In this document: positions 37,221 to 46,566 of the stretch, piece after piece | Layout: every line of letters starts with the position of its first letter | How positions within the stretch are numbered: position 1 is the first letter of the stretch | Source of the DNA: Microvirga flavescens | GTDB lineage: Bacteria; Pseudomonadota; Alphaproteobacteria; Rhizobiales; Beijerinckiaceae | Assembly (NCBI RefSeq): GCF_003290125.1 | Contig: NZ_QMKH01000002.1 | Location: 434,001-498,000 of the forward strand | Direction: 5' to 3' | Length of the DNA: 64,000 bases | The notes under the pieces: generated by a model | What the model saw: the letters and a program-made list of their open reading frames with translations, nothing else | The model's database searches: none | What the model was told of the DNA's origin: nothing | Position numbers and translations under genes: made by a program

Positions 37221-37793
37221 GAGCGTGCCTTCATCGAGGTAGTCGAGCTCGCCGCCGACAGGCACGCCATGCGCGAGCTTCGTGACCTTCACCGGCAGAT
37301 GGCTCAAGAGGTCCGTCACGTAATGCACGGTCGTCTGGCCGTCGACGGTGGCGTTCAGCGCCAGGATGACTTCGGTGACGCCGGGTTCGGAAGCACGCGC
37401 GACGAGGGTTTCGAGATTCAAATGCTCCGGACGCACGCCATCGAGCGGCGAGAGAACGCCGCCGAGCACATGATAGCGCGCGCTGATCGCACCGGAGCGC
37501 TCCAGCGCCCACAGATCAGACACGTCCTCCACCACCACGAGGATCGCGAGATCGCGGCGGTGGTCGGCGCAGATCGTGCACGGATCAGACGTATCGACAT
37601 TGCCGCAGGATGCGCACACGACGATACGCTCATTGGCGACGCGCATGGCATCGCTCAACGGATTGAGCAGCGTCTCGCGTTTCTTGATGAGATGAAGTGC
37701 CGCGCGTCGCGCCGAACGCGGTCCAAGCCCCGGCAGCCGCGCCAGAAGCTGGATCAGACGTTCGATTTCAGGACCGGCGACGGATTGAGCCAT
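37188..37793 (-). CDS. recR: Recombination mediator RecR
   Basis: A 201-residue protein that helps load RecA at gaps with RecO/RecF. It has the helix-hairpin-helix region ([20 protein letters not shown]), a four-cysteine zinc finger ([18 protein letters not shown]) and a Toprim domain ([29 protein letters not shown]). It closes the dnaX-ybaB-recR operon. Confidence 0.96.
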   Translation of the reverse strand: MAQSVAGPEIERLIQLLARLPGLGPRSARRAALHLIKKRETLLNPLSDAMRVANERIVVCASCGNVDTSDPCTICADHRRDLAILVVVEDVSDLWALERSGAISARYHVLGGVLSPLDGVRPEHLNLETLVARASEPGVTEVILALNATVDGQTTVHYVTDLLSHLPVKVTKLAHGVPVGGELDYLDEGTLSAAIKQRTTF

Positions 37794-37800
37794 CGAGATC

Positions 37801-38121
37801 TCAGAACAGCTTCAGGCCCGGCGGCAGGGGCAGGCCCTTGGTGAGCGCGGCCATACGCTCTTCCGTGGCGCGGTCTGCCTTGCCCTTGGCGTCGCTCATG
37901 GCGGCAACGATGAGATCTTCCAGGATCTCCTTTTCGTCCGCATTCATCAGCGACGGGTCGATGTTGATCGCACGCAAGGTTCCCTTGGCGGTCACCTTCA
38001 CGACGACGGCGCCGCCGCCGGCAGTGCCTTCGACTTCGACGTTCTCCAATTCGGCCTGCGCATCCTGAAGTTTCTGCTGCATGGCCTGGGCTTGCTTCAT
38101 CAATCCCATGATGTCGCGCAT
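37801..38121 (-). CDS. YbaB/EbfC nucleoid-associated protein
   Basis: A 106-residue DNA-binding protein of the YbaB/EbfC family. The pattern is [27 protein letters not shown], a glycine-rich [13 protein letters not shown] turn, and the C-terminal [10 protein letters not shown], which ends in the usual PPG segment. Members form tweezer-like dimers and are encoded with dnaX and recR, as here: five bases after dnaX and seven before recR. Confidence 0.95.
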   Translation of the reverse strand: MRDIMGLMKQAQAMQQKLQDAQAELENVEVEGTAGGGAVVVKVTAKGTLRAINIDPSLMNADEKEILEDLIVAAMSDAKGKADRATEERMAALTKGLPLPPGLKLF

Positions 38122-38126
38122 GAATT

Positions 38127-39944
38127 CTACTCCAGTTCGTCGGTATCGGTTTCGCCCGCCGCGTCGATCTCGGCATCGTCCGAGGCTTCATCGCCGGCTT
38201 TGTCGGCGCGCTCGACCACGTTCACGATCTGCGCGCCGGGAAACTTGGCGAGCACCGCCTGCACGAGCGGGTGAGAGGCCGCGCCGTCCTTGCGCTCCTT
38301 CTCCGCCGCATCTGCCTTTTCTTTCAGCGTCGCCTCGCCATCCTGCGAGGACAACGCGACAACCCAGCGCTGCCCGGTCCATTGCTGCAAGGCCCGCGAG
38401 AGATCGTTGGCGATGGCGCGGCTTGCGCCATCGGCGAGGTTGAACTCGATGCGTCCTTCCTCGAACCGCACGAGGCGCACATCCCGCTCGAGCGCGGCTT
38501 TCAGCACGATCTCGCGCTTCTCGCCCATGAGCGCGACAACGTCCTCGAAGCGGCGAAGGCGCATGACGGGCGCGCCCTGCGGCGGCTCGGGTCGGGGTTG
38601 CGGCATGGCTTGCGATGTTGCGAGCGCGACATTGCCGGAAACAATGGGGCCGCCACCACCGGAAGGCCGCGTCGGCGCAGGCGAAGGCGTGCCGCCTGAT
38701 GGCAACGGTGTACCGTCCTTCAACGCGCGCAAAGCCTCATCCGGCGTCGGCAGGTCGGCGGCATAGGCAAGGCGCACGAGCACCATCTCGGCGGTCGCCA
38801 CGGGACGGTTTGAGCTCTGCACTTCGGGCAAACCCTTGAGCAGAATTTGCCAGGTGCGCGAGAGAACGCGCACGGAAAGCTTCGCCGCGAATTCAAGGCC
38901 GCGCGTGCGCTCGGCCTCGGAAAGCGCCGGATCCTTCGCCGCCTCCGGAATGAGCTTGAGGCGCGTGACCGTGTGCGTGAAGGCGGCAAGATCGGAGAGG
39001 ATCATGCCGGGGTCGGCGCCTGCATCGTATTGCGCGCGAAGCCCCGCGAAGGCCGCCGGAATATCGCCGCGCATCACCGCCTCGAACAGGTCGATGACGA
39101 GCGTGCGGTCGGCAAGGCCGAGCATGTCGCGCACAGTATCGGCCTTCACGATGCCCGCGCCGTGCGCGATGGCCTGATCGAGCAGCGACAGCGAATCGCG
39201 CGCGGAGCCTTCCGCCGCGCGGGCGATGGCGGCGAGCGCCTCCGCTTCGGCCTGCACGCCTTCCGCGTCGCAGATGCGGGAGAGATGCGCCACGAGCTTG
39301 TCCGCCTCGATGCGCCGCAGATCGAAACGCTGGCAGCGGGAGAGGATCGTGACCGGGACTTTCCGGATTTCGGTGGTCGCGAAAATGAACTTCGCGTGCG
39401 GCGGCGGTTCCTCAAGCGTCTTCAGGAAGGCGTTGAACGCCTTCTCCGAAAGCATGTGAACCTCGTCGATGATGTAGACCTTGTAGCGCGCGGAGACGGG
39501 CGAATAGCGGATGCCGTCGATGATCTGACGCACGTCGTCGATGCCGGTGTGGGACGCGGCGTCCATTTCCAGCACGTCCACATGGCGCGATTCCATGATG
39601 GAGGCGCAATGCACCCCGAGTTCGGGCATATGGATCGTGGGGGCGCCGGAACCGTCGGCCTTCTGATAATTGAGGCCGCGCGCCAGAATGCGCGCCGTCG
39701 TCGTCTTGCCGACGCCGCGAACGCCGGTGAGCATCCAGGCCTGCGGAATGCGGCCGGTCTCGAAGGCGTTGGAGAGGGTGCGCACCATCGCTTCCTGCCC
39801 GACCAGATCCTCGAAGGTGCTCGGGCGGTATTTGCGGGCAAGAACGCGATAGGGCGAAGCCGAGGCTTCAGCCGTCGGCGCAGCCGGGAACCCCGGCAGG
39901 GCCGGCTCGTCATTCAGGGGCGTGCCGGCTGTGGTTTCGTCCAT
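38127..39944 (-). CDS. dnaX: DNA polymerase III subunit gamma/tau
   Basis: A 605-residue clamp-loader ATPase. The N-terminal ATPase domain has YRPSTFEDLVGQEAMV, Walker A GVRGVGKTTTARI and VYIIDEVHMLS, followed by LEEPPPHAKFIFATTE and sensor-1 SRCQRFDLRR. The usual zinc finger is reduced: only GVHCASIMESRH keeps one clear cysteine, which I believe also occurs in related bacteria. The C-terminus ends in a very acidic tail (ASDDAEIDAAGETDTDELE). I saw no obvious slippery heptamer to make a short gamma form. SRP RNA lies upstream on the same strand. Confidence 0.95.
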   Translation of the reverse strand: MDETTAGTPLNDEPALPGFPAAPTAEASASPYRVLARKYRPSTFEDLVGQEAMVRTLSNAFETGRIPQAWMLTGVRGVGKTTTARILARGLNYQKADGSGAPTIHMPELGVHCASIMESRHVDVLEMDAASHTGIDDVRQIIDGIRYSPVSARYKVYIIDEVHMLSEKAFNAFLKTLEEPPPHAKFIFATTEIRKVPVTILSRCQRFDLRRIEADKLVAHLSRICDAEGVQAEAEALAAIARAAEGSARDSLSLLDQAIAHGAGIVKADTVRDMLGLADRTLVIDLFEAVMRGDIPAAFAGLRAQYDAGADPGMILSDLAAFTHTVTRLKLIPEAAKDPALSEAERTRGLEFAAKLSVRVLSRTWQILLKGLPEVQSSNRPVATAEMVLVRLAYAADLPTPDEALRALKDGTPLPSGGTPSPAPTRPSGGGGPIVSGNVALATSQAMPQPRPEPPQGAPVMRLRRFEDVVALMGEKREIVLKAALERDVRLVRFEEGRIEFNLADGASRAIANDLSRALQQWTGQRWVVALSSQDGEATLKEKADAAEKERKDGAASHPLVQAVLAKFPGAQIVNVVERADKAGDEASDDAEIDAAGETDTDELE

Positions 39945-39990
39945 CGGCTAAAGGCTTTGGAATGATCGTTAGCGCCTAGAAGCGCAGGGT

Positions 39991-40084
39991 GGGAGGCTGG
40001 ACGAAGACCCGTTCGGTCTCGTTAGGGCTGCTTCCTTCCGGATCTGACCCGGTTGGCGAGTGAGACGTCCCTCGCCAACCTCCC
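39991..40084 (-). ncRNA. ffs: Signal recognition particle RNA, small bacterial type
   Basis: On the minus strand the conserved hairpin GGGTCAGATCCGGAAGGAAG plus CAGCCCTAA is present, the Ffh-binding domain of 4.5S RNA. The ends pair as GGGAGGTTGG with CCAGCCTCCC (10 bp with one wobble), giving about 94 nt. It guides inner-membrane proteins to the translocon together with Ffh. The boundaries are from the terminal stem and may be off by a few bases. Confidence 0.93.
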
Positions 40085-40090
40085 GAGGCC

Positions 40091-40119
40091 TATATGAGGT
40101 TTTCGGGAGAGGAACGCAA
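40091..40119 (-). promoter_or_regulatory. Promoter of SRP RNA gene
   Basis: On the minus strand TTGCGT (40119-40114) and CATATA (40096-40091) are spaced by 17 bases. The -10 ends seven bases before the predicted RNA 5' end at 40084, the right distance for a transcription start. Confidence 0.6.
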
Positions 40120-40140
40120 GCAGGGTGGCGGGGCCTTGAG

Positions 40141-40243
40141 CGTCATCCCGGGGCCGCGCCCGCGGAACCCGGGATCGCCGGGCAAGAATGGCGCTTTATC
40201 CGGTTTACGATCCCGGATCGCCTCAAGGGCGTCCGGGATGACG
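40141..40243. repeat. Dispersed GTCATCCCGG palindromic repeat
   Basis: The outer ends CGTCATCCCGG (from 40141) and CCGGGATGACG (to 40243) are inverted, and inner copies CCCGGGATCG and CGATCCCGGATCG pair within. This long imperfect palindrome fits a class of dispersed intergenic repeats common in alphaproteobacteria. Together with the SRP RNA and its promoter it fills the gap between dnaX and the HIT gene. Confidence 0.65.
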
Positions 40244-40291
40244 CACTCGGAACGGCTGACACCGCTCGGCAAGCTGGAGTACAAGGCTTCC

Positions 40292-40702
40292 ATGACCTTC
40301 CAGCTCGATTCCCGCCTTGAAGCGGACACCATTCCCATCGGCGATCTGTCCCTCTCCTCGGTCCTGCTCCTGAACGACGCCCGGTTTCCCTGGTTCGTGC
40401 TGGTGCCTCGCCTTCCCAATGTCAGCGAGATCACGGACCTGTCGGAAGAGGATTATGCCCAATTGGCACGGGAGATCCGCATCGCGACCGGCGTGATGCT
40501 GGAGCTGGCGAAGCCCGACAAGGTGAATGTAGGGGCGCTCGGCAACATCGTGACCCAGCTTCATGTGCACGTCATCGGGCGCTTCCGGTCCGATCCGGCC
40601 TGGCCGGGTCCCGTCTGGGGCCACGGCTCCCGCACCCCCTACCCCGACCACGCGGCGACGGCACTGATCGAGCGCGCCGCCGCTCTGTTCAAGGCGGCCT
40701 GA
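40292..40702 (+). CDS. HIT-domain nucleotide hydrolase
   Basis: A protein of about 136 residues of the HIT superfamily, acting on dinucleoside polyphosphates or AMP-linked compounds. The signature is NIVTQLHVHVIGRF followed by DPAWPGPVWG; the usual His-x-His-x-His appears here with the third histidine replaced (HVHVIGR). The open frame extends back to 40094 through the upstream repeat, but the ATG at 40292 gives the family start MTFQLDSRLEADT. nudC follows with no gap (its ATG is directly after the TGA), linking two nucleotide-cleaning enzymes. Confidence 0.88.
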   Translation: MTFQLDSRLEADTIPIGDLSLSSVLLLNDARFPWFVLVPRLPNVSEITDLSEEDYAQLAREIRIATGVMLELAKPDKVNVGALGNIVTQLHVHVIGRFRSDPAWPGPVWGHGSRTPYPDHAATALIERAAALFKAA

Positions 40703-41599
40703 ATGTCCATCGGCTACGCGACAAACCACCTCGTCCGCCACACCGCCGAGGGCGATCCGGAGGCGCTTTCGCGCTTTGCCGCTGATCCAAAGACGGCGAT
40801 GGTGGTTATCGCGGGCGACCTTCCGGTCCTGCTGGCCGGCACACCCGGTTCGGGCCTCCTCCCGGCCTCGGTGCTGGAGCGCCTGCCGGAACACAAGGAG
40901 CAAGTGTTTCTCGGCACGTTCGCCGGCCAGCCGACCGTCGCTACCCTCGCCTCACCCGAAGCCGCCGAGCTTTTCCGTGACGATCCCGCCTTCGTCGTCG
41001 CGGACCTGCGCAGCATCGCCGTTCAAGGCCTCGTGCGGCAGGAGGAGCTGGGCCTTCTCGCGACGGCGAAATCCGTGCTCGATTGGCACTCCCGGCATCG
41101 CTTCTGCGCCAATTGCGGCGCGGCGACGCATTCCGCGCAAGGTGGTTTCCGGCGCGATTGCGCTTCTTGCGGCACGCAGCATTTTCCGCGCACGGACCCG
41201 GTGGTCATCATGCTGATCGAGCACGGCGACAAGTGCCTCCTCGGACGGCAGTCCCGCTTCGCCGAGAAAATGTATTCCTGCCTCGCGGGATTCCTTGAGC
41301 CGGGAGAGACCATCGAGGACGCCGTGCGGCGCGAGACGTTCGAAGAAGCGGGCGTTCGCGTCGGCGCGGTGCGCTATGTCGCCTCGCAGCCCTGGCCTTT
41401 CCCCTCATCCCTGATGATCGGCTGCATCGGCGAAGCGTTGTCGGACGAAATTGTCATCGACGAAAACGAACTTCAGGACGCGCGCTGGTTCTCCAAGGAA
41501 ACGGCGCGCCTCATGCTGGACGGAACGCACCCGGATTTCGCCGCCCCCTCCCCCATCGCCATCGCCAACCACCTCCTGAGGACATGGGTCGCGATGTGA
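40703..41599 (+). CDS. nudC: NAD(+)/NADH diphosphatase NudC
   Basis: A 298-residue Nudix hydrolase that cleaves NADH and removes NAD caps from RNA. It has a zinc ribbon (FCANCGAATHS, then CASCGTQHFPRTDPVVI), the Nudix box GFLEPGETIEDAVRRETFEEAGV, and the NudC-specific SQPWPFPSSLM motif after it. The start is the ATG immediately after the HIT stop. Confidence 0.95.
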   Translation: MSIGYATNHLVRHTAEGDPEALSRFAADPKTAMVVIAGDLPVLLAGTPGSGLLPASVLERLPEHKEQVFLGTFAGQPTVATLASPEAAELFRDDPAFVVADLRSIAVQGLVRQEELGLLATAKSVLDWHSRHRFCANCGAATHSAQGGFRRDCASCGTQHFPRTDPVVIMLIEHGDKCLLGRQSRFAEKMYSCLAGFLEPGETIEDAVRRETFEEAGVRVGAVRYVASQPWPFPSSLMIGCIGEALSDEIVIDENELQDARWFSKETARLMLDGTHPDFAAPSPIAIANHLLRTWVAM

Positions 41600-41606
41600 G
41601 GAAGCA

Positions 41607-42143
41607 TCAGGCGGCGTTCGACGCGAGCGCGAACCGATAGGCCACCTCGATCACGGTCTGCCCGCGTAGTTCAAGGGGCTGCTCAGGGCCGGCTATGCCG
41701 CCGAGCGCTTCATAGAAGCGGCGGGCAGACAAATTCTCTTTCAGAGCCCACAAGCCCGCAGCCAGGAATTCCTGCTGCGACAGATGATCCAGAACACCCG
41801 TCATAAGACGGCGGCCAATGCCCTGCCGCTTCACCTTGTCGAGAAGATAGATGGCGTAGATCTCGGCATCGGTGTCCAGCGGGACCGCTCCTTTCGACCG
41901 CACCGGCCCGCCGCGTGCGAAACCGACGATCCCATCCTCTGCCGTCTCGGCAACTAGAAGCCTCGCTCGCGGATCGGGCTGCGCGAAGGTTGAGCGCCAC
42001 ATCCGCGCACGCTCTTCAACCGACAGGCCCGCAAGCGATTCCGCCGAGAGAAAATCCTTGTAGGATTCCCGCCAGCCTTGGACATGCACGCGGGCGATGC
42101 CCTCGACATCCGCCTCCAAAGCCTCGCGAACGACGATTGTCAC
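41607..42143 (-). CDS. GNAT-family N-acetyltransferase
   Basis: A 178-residue acetyltransferase with the N-terminal VREALEADVEGIARVHVQGWRESY pattern, acetyl-CoA loop in IYLLDKVKRQGIGRRLMTGVLDHL, and LWALKENLSARRFYEALGG. The first codon is a GTG that overlaps the stop of pheA (GTGA), so it is the last gene of kdsB-pheA-GNAT. Substrate unknown. Confidence 0.87.
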   Translation of the reverse strand: MTIVVREALEADVEGIARVHVQGWRESYKDFLSAESLAGLSVEERARMWRSTFAQPDPRARLLVAETAEDGIVGFARGGPVRSKGAVPLDTDAEIYAIYLLDKVKRQGIGRRLMTGVLDHLSQQEFLAAGLWALKENLSARRFYEALGGIAGPEQPLELRGQTVIEVAYRFALASNAA

Positions 42144-42994
42144 TCAGCTGCGTCCTTGACCGTCTCCCGGAAGGGCGCGGCCGGATAGACGCCGAGGATG
42201 CGCAACTCGCGGGAGAAGAATTCAAGTTCCTCCAGAGCGCGCTTGAGATTGGCGTCCTCCGGATGGCCTTCCACTTCCGCGTAGAACTGGGTCGCCGTGA
42301 AATCGCCCTCGACCATGTAGCTTTCGAGCTTCGTCATATTGACGCCGTTCGTCGCGAAGCCGCCGAGCGCCTTGTAGAGCGCCGCCGGAATGTTGCGCAC
42401 GCGAAAGACGAAACTGGTGACGGTCGGTCCCTTGTCCGCAGGCGCCCATTGCGGCGTCTTGGAGAGGATGACGAAACGCGTGGTGTTGTGCGCCTCGTCC
42501 TCCACATCCTCAGCCAAAATCTTCAGGCCATAGATCGAGGCTGCCATGCGCGGGGCAAGAGAGGCCCGCGTTGGGTCCTTCCATTCCGAAACCTCGCGTG
42601 CGGAGCCTGCCGTGTCGCCGGCCACATAGGCCTTGAGGCCGAGCTTGCGGATGATCTTGCGGCACTGGCCGAGGGCATGAACGTGGCTGTGCACACTCTT
42701 GATGGTGCCGAGATCAGCTCCCGGAATGGCCATGAGCTGGAAGTGGATCGGCAGGAAATGCTCACCGATGATGTGCAGCCCCGACGTCGGCAGGAGGTGG
42801 TGGATATCAGCCACGCGGCCCGCGATCGAGTTTTCGATCGGGATCATGGCCAGGCCCGCCTGCCCGTCATTCACGGCGGCGAAGGCGTCCTCGAAAGTCG
42901 GGCAGGGAAGAACCTCCCACTCCGGATAGGTCTGCTCGCAGGCGGTATGGGAGTTGGCTCCCGGCTCGCCCTGGAATGAAATGACTTTCTTCAT
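42140..42994 (-). CDS. pheA: Prephenate dehydratase
   Basis: A 284-residue monofunctional enzyme that converts prephenate to phenylpyruvate for phenylalanine synthesis. Motifs are [33 protein letters not shown], and [10 protein letters not shown] with the catalytic TRF. A C-terminal ACT domain ([41 protein letters not shown]) should bind phenylalanine for feedback control. No chorismate mutase domain is present. It overlaps kdsB upstream by four bases. Confidence 0.95.
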   Translation of the reverse strand: MKKVISFQGEPGANSHTACEQTYPEWEVLPCPTFEDAFAAVNDGQAGLAMIPIENSIAGRVADIHHLLPTSGLHIIGEHFLPIHFQLMAIPGADLGTIKSVHSHVHALGQCRKIIRKLGLKAYVAGDTAGSAREVSEWKDPTRASLAPRMAASIYGLKILAEDVEDEAHNTTRFVILSKTPQWAPADKGPTVTSFVFRVRNIPAALYKALGGFATNGVNMTKLESYMVEGDFTATQFYAEVEGHPEDANLKRALEELEFFSRELRILGVYPAAPFRETVKDAAE

Positions 42995-43734
42995 GGCTTC
43001 CTCCGAGCCGCGATGATTGCGCGCGCGCGCTCCAGATCGTGAGAAGTGTCGACGCCGAGCGGAACATCGTCGACCAGAATGGCGTCGATCCGCATGCCTG
43101 CCTCGAGCGCCCGCAATTGCTCGAGCTTTTCGCGCAGCTCCAGCGGAGACGGCGGCAGGCTGACGAAGCGTTGCAACGCCTTGCGGCGGTACGCATAGAG
43201 CCCGATGTGATGGTACAACGGCCCCTCCCCGTAAGGAGCTGTCGCACGCGTAAAGTAGAGAGCGCGGAAGTGTCCGGGGGCGATCTCGCTGCCGACCATC
43301 TTGACGACGCTGGGCTCGGTCTTTTCCTCGTCTCGCGTAATCAAGGCGACGAGGGTCGTGATCGCGACGTCAGGGTTCGCCAGAGGTGGGACGGACGCGG
43401 CGATCACCCTGGGGTCGATGGTCGGCAGGTCGCCCTGGACGTTCACGACGATATCGTGCCGCCCTTGCGGGTCGATCTTTTCCACAGCCTCGTGAATACG
43501 GTCGGAGCCCGAGGCGTGGTCGGCCTTCGTCATGACGGCGACCCCGCCCACAGCCTCGACGGCGGCGGCGATTTCCGGGGTATCGGTTGCCACGACCACG
43601 GGGCCGACACCCGCCTCGGTGGCCCTGCGCCAGACATGGACGATCATCGGCTCGCCTTCGATATCGGCCAAAGGCTTGTTCGGCAGGCGCGTCGCCGAAA
43701 GGCGCGCGGGGATCAGGACGAGGGGGTTCGACAT
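42991..43734 (-). CDS. kdsB: 3-deoxy-manno-octulosonate cytidylyltransferase
   Basis: A 247-residue enzyme that activates Kdo as CMP-Kdo for the lipopolysaccharide inner core. It has the N-terminal nucleotidyl site [20 protein letters not shown], the [14 protein letters not shown] motif, [14 protein letters not shown], and [18 protein letters not shown]. It heads the kdsB-pheA-GNAT unit and is divergent from the cytochrome c gene, 285 bases away. That gap holds no gene I can support. Confidence 0.95.
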   Translation of the reverse strand: MSNPLVLIPARLSATRLPNKPLADIEGEPMIVHVWRRATEAGVGPVVVATDTPEIAAAVEAVGGVAVMTKADHASGSDRIHEAVEKIDPQGRHDIVVNVQGDLPTIDPRVIAASVPPLANPDVAITTLVALITRDEEKTEPSVVKMVGSEIAPGHFRALYFTRATAPYGEGPLYHHIGLYAYRRKALQRFVSLPPSPLELREKLEQLRALEAGMRIDAILVDDVPLGVDTSHDLERARAIIAARRKP

Positions 43735-44019
43735 GTCTGGACGATGGTTAAGGAACGTGCGGCGTCCTTACCAAGGCTGGGCGGCTTTGTCATGGCTTGC
43801 TGCTGCAAGATCTGCCCTCCCCTCCCAACCCCGGCAGCCCTCAGTTCCCGCATTTTCACGAGACAAAAGCCAAGCTGCGACCAAGAGACAGACAAAACCC
43901 CATTGTCAAACGCCCCTCTCTGTGGCTAAGCAACGCCACTGTCCCGCGCGGGTGTCGCCCGCGCATGTCCAACCTTGCGCTGGTTCCGCCGTGACTGAAA
44001 GGCGAGGAGAGCCCATTCC

Positions 44020-44556
44020 ATGAATATCGAGGCCAATAAGATCGCGGGCGCCGTTTTCGGCACGCTTCTCTTCGTGGTTGGCGTGAATGTCATCGCTGGC
44101 GGCCTGTTTGCCCCCAAGAAGCCTGCCATTCCGGGCTACGACCTCCCGGCTCCGGAGGCTGGCGCCGAGACCGCGGCCGCCAAGCCGGCTCCCGCCGAGC
44201 CGCTGCCGGTTTTGCTCGCCAAGGCTGATCCGGCCAAGGGGCAGAACGCTGCCAAGAAGTGCGCCGCCTGCCACACCTTCGAGAAGGGTGGCGCGAACAA
44301 GGTCGGCCCCAACCTCTACGGCCTGGTCGATCGTCAGGTCGCCTCGCATGAGGGCTTCAACTATTCCGGCGCCATGAAGGCCAAGGGCGGAAAGTGGACC
44401 TACGCGGATATCGACCACTTCATCCAGAGCCCGAAGGGCTTTGTCTCCGGCACCATCATGGCCTTCGCGGGAGTGGCCCAGGCCCAGGAGCGCGCGGACA
44501 TCCTCGCTTACCTGCGCACCCTGTCTGACAGCCCGGTTCCGTTCCCGGCGCAGTAA
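44020..44556 (+). CDS. Membrane-anchored cytochrome c, CycM-like
   Basis: A 178-residue c-type cytochrome. An uncleaved N-terminal anchor (residues about 8-29, IAGAVFGTLLFVVGVNVIAGG) is followed by a Pro/Ala-rich linker. The haem domain has CAACH at 81-85, KVGPNLYGLVDR, and the likely axial methionine in SGTIMAFAG. This is the CycM/cytochrome c552 type that carries electrons between the bc1 complex and an aa3 oxidase. GAGGAG precedes the ATG. A strong terminator follows, so it is monocistronic. Confidence 0.93.
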   Translation: MNIEANKIAGAVFGTLLFVVGVNVIAGGLFAPKKPAIPGYDLPAPEAGAETAAAKPAPAEPLPVLLAKADPAKGQNAAKKCAACHTFEKGGANKVGPNLYGLVDRQVASHEGFNYSGAMKAKGGKWTYADIDHFIQSPKGFVSGTIMAFAGVAQAQERADILAYLRTLSDSPVPFPAQ

Positions 44557-44581
44557 GGCATTTCGCCATCTCGTCATTTTG

Positions 44582-44614
44582 AAGCCGGGCCCCGTGGCCC
44601 GGCTTTTGTTTTTT
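44582..44614 (+). terminator. Rho-independent terminator after the cytochrome c gene
   Basis: A perfect 10-bp stem AAGCCGGGCC/GGCCCGGCTT with a CCGT loop is followed by TTGTTTTTT. It separates the cytochrome gene from the yej operon. Confidence 0.9.
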
Positions 44615-44698
44615 GGCGGCTATCCCTTACGTTCATCATGAGTGAATCGCGTATGCCCGCTCTCACGGCAGCGTCCGCAAGCCCGGAGAAAAACATCC

Positions 44699-46564
44699 AT
44701 GAAACGGCCGAGCCGCAGAGACGTCGTCCTTGGAACCGCGGCCGCCACGGCCTTGAGCGCCATGCCCCGCCACGCCCTCGCCCAGGCGGGTGAAGAGATT
44801 GAAACTTACGGCCTCTCCAGCTTCGGCGAACTGCTCTACCCGCAGGATTTCAAGCATTTTTCCTATGTGAACCCCGCCGCGCCCAAGGGCGGGACGCTGG
44901 CGATTCAGCTCAAGCAGGGCTCAGGCAACCAGAATTTCGACACCTTCAACACTCTCAACATCTTCGTGCTGAAAGGCGATGGCGCTGCCGGCATAGGGGC
45001 GACCTTCGACAGCCTGATGACGGGATCAGGCGACGAGCCCGATTCGGTCTACGGCCTTGTGGCCCGTGGTGTGCGTGTCTCGAAGGACAAGCTCACCTAC
45101 CGCTTCCTGCTGCGCCCGGAAGCGCGCTTCCATGACGGCTCGAAGCTCACCGCGCGCGATGCGGCCTTTTCCATCAACATCCTGAAGGAGAAGGGCCACC
45201 CCATCTACCGGGCGATCCTGAGCGAGGTGATCTCAGTTGAGCCCGAGGCGGATGATGTGCTGCGCGTGCGGCTCTCCGAAAAGCGCAGCCGCGACCTGCA
45301 CCTCGTCGTGGCGGGCATGCCGATCTTCTCCGAAAAATTCTGGCAGGGCCGCGATTTCGAAGCCGCCACGCTCGATCCGATTCTGGGTTCGGGCGCGTAC
45401 AAAGTGGGGCATTTCGAGCCGGGCCGTTTCATCGAGATCGAACGGGTTCCGGACTATTGGGCGAAGGATCTGCCCGTGAATGTGGGGCAGAATAATTTCG
45501 ACCGCATCCGCTACGAATATTTCCGCGACAGGACGGTGGCGTTCGAGGCGTTCAAGAACGGCACCCTGAACTACAACGAGGAATACACATCCCGCATATG
45601 GGCGACCGGCTATGATTTTCCCGCCCTCCGCGAAGGGCGCGTGAAGAAGGAAACTCTCGAGGACGGCGGCCCGGTGTCGATCCAGGGTTGGTACTTCAAC
45701 ACCCGCCGCGAAATGTTCAAGGATCCGCGCATCCGCGAAGCCATCGGCCTCGCTTTCGATTTCGAATGGACGAATGCCAACATCATGTTCGGCCTCTACA
45801 AGCGGCTGACGTCTTATTTCGAGAACACCGACATGCAGGCCAAGGGTCTTCCCTCGCCGGAAGAACTGGCGCTGCTCGAACCGTTCCGCGACAAGCTCCC
45901 GCCGTCTGTTTTCAAAGAGCCATATACGCCGCCTGCTTCAGACGGTTCGGGGCAGGACCGTAAGTTGCTGCGCCGGGCCGACGAATTGCTGCGCGAGGCT
46001 GGCTGCAAACGCGAAGGCAACGTGTTGAAGCTGCCGAATGGCCAGCCATTCACCATCGAGTTTCTTGAAAATTCGGCAGCCTTCCAGCCACACACGCAAC
46101 CCTTTCAAGCCAACCTCAAGAGGCTCGGCATCGAGGCGCAATCGCGCATCGTGGACGCGGCGCAATACCAGCGGCGCATGGACAGTTACGATTTTGACAT
46201 GGCAAGCCGTGCGCTCAGCGGCGCACTCACGCCCGGGGACGAGTTGCGCGTCATCTACGGCTCCGAAGCGGGTAAGGCGCCGGGATCGCGCAACATCGCC
46301 GGCATTGCAGATCCGCCTGTCGATGCGCTGATCGAGCGGATCGCCCGCATCGACAACCGCAAGGATCTCAACATCGCTTGCCGCGCGCTCGACCGCGTGC
46401 TGCGCTCGGGCCAATACTGGATTCCCATGTGGTTCAAGAACGCCGACTGGGTCGCCTATTGGGATATCTTCGCCCGCCCAGACAAGCATCCTCGCCTCGG
46501 ATCTGGCGCGCCAGGCACCTGGTGGTACGATGCCGAAAAGGCCAAGCGGATCGGAAAGGGCTGA
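44699..46564 (+). CDS. yejA: Peptide/microcin C-type ABC importer, binding protein YejA
   Basis: A periplasmic solute-binding protein of about 621 residues (SBP_bac_5 family). A twin-arginine-like signal is present: SRRDVVLGTAAATALSAMPRHALAQA. The mature N-terminus has HFSYVNPAAPKGGTL, typical of YejA-like proteins, and later FDSLMTGSGDEPDSVYGLVA and LTYRFLLRPEARFHDGS. It should bind oligopeptides for the YejBEF transporter, which in Escherichia coli imports microcin C. The frame opens at a GTG at 44642, but the ATG at 44699 puts the signal at the N-terminus. Confidence 0.92.
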   Translation: MKRPSRRDVVLGTAAATALSAMPRHALAQAGEEIETYGLSSFGELLYPQDFKHFSYVNPAAPKGGTLAIQLKQGSGNQNFDTFNTLNIFVLKGDGAAGIGATFDSLMTGSGDEPDSVYGLVARGVRVSKDKLTYRFLLRPEARFHDGSKLTARDAAFSINILKEKGHPIYRAILSEVISVEPEADDVLRVRLSEKRSRDLHLVVAGMPIFSEKFWQGRDFEAATLDPILGSGAYKVGHFEPGRFIEIERVPDYWAKDLPVNVGQNNFDRIRYEYFRDRTVAFEAFKNGTLNYNEEYTSRIWATGYDFPALREGRVKKETLEDGGPVSIQGWYFNTRREMFKDPRIREAIGLAFDFEWTNANIMFGLYKRLTSYFENTDMQAKGLPSPEELALLEPFRDKLPPSVFKEPYTPPASDGSGQDRKLLRRADELLREAGCKREGNVLKLPNGQPFTIEFLENSAAFQPHTQPFQANLKRLGIEAQSRIVDAAQYQRRMDSYDFDMASRALSGALTPGDELRVIYGSEAGKAPGSRNIAGIADPPVDALIERIARIDNRKDLNIACRALDRVLRSGQYWIPMWFKNADWVAYWDIFARPDKHPRLGSGAPGTWWYDAEKAKRIGKG

Positions 46565-46566
46565 GC

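Noticed and set aside
38127-39944. Programmed frameshift in dnaX
   Set aside because: No slippery A AAA AAG-type heptamer with a downstream hairpin was found, and a single full-length frame is present.
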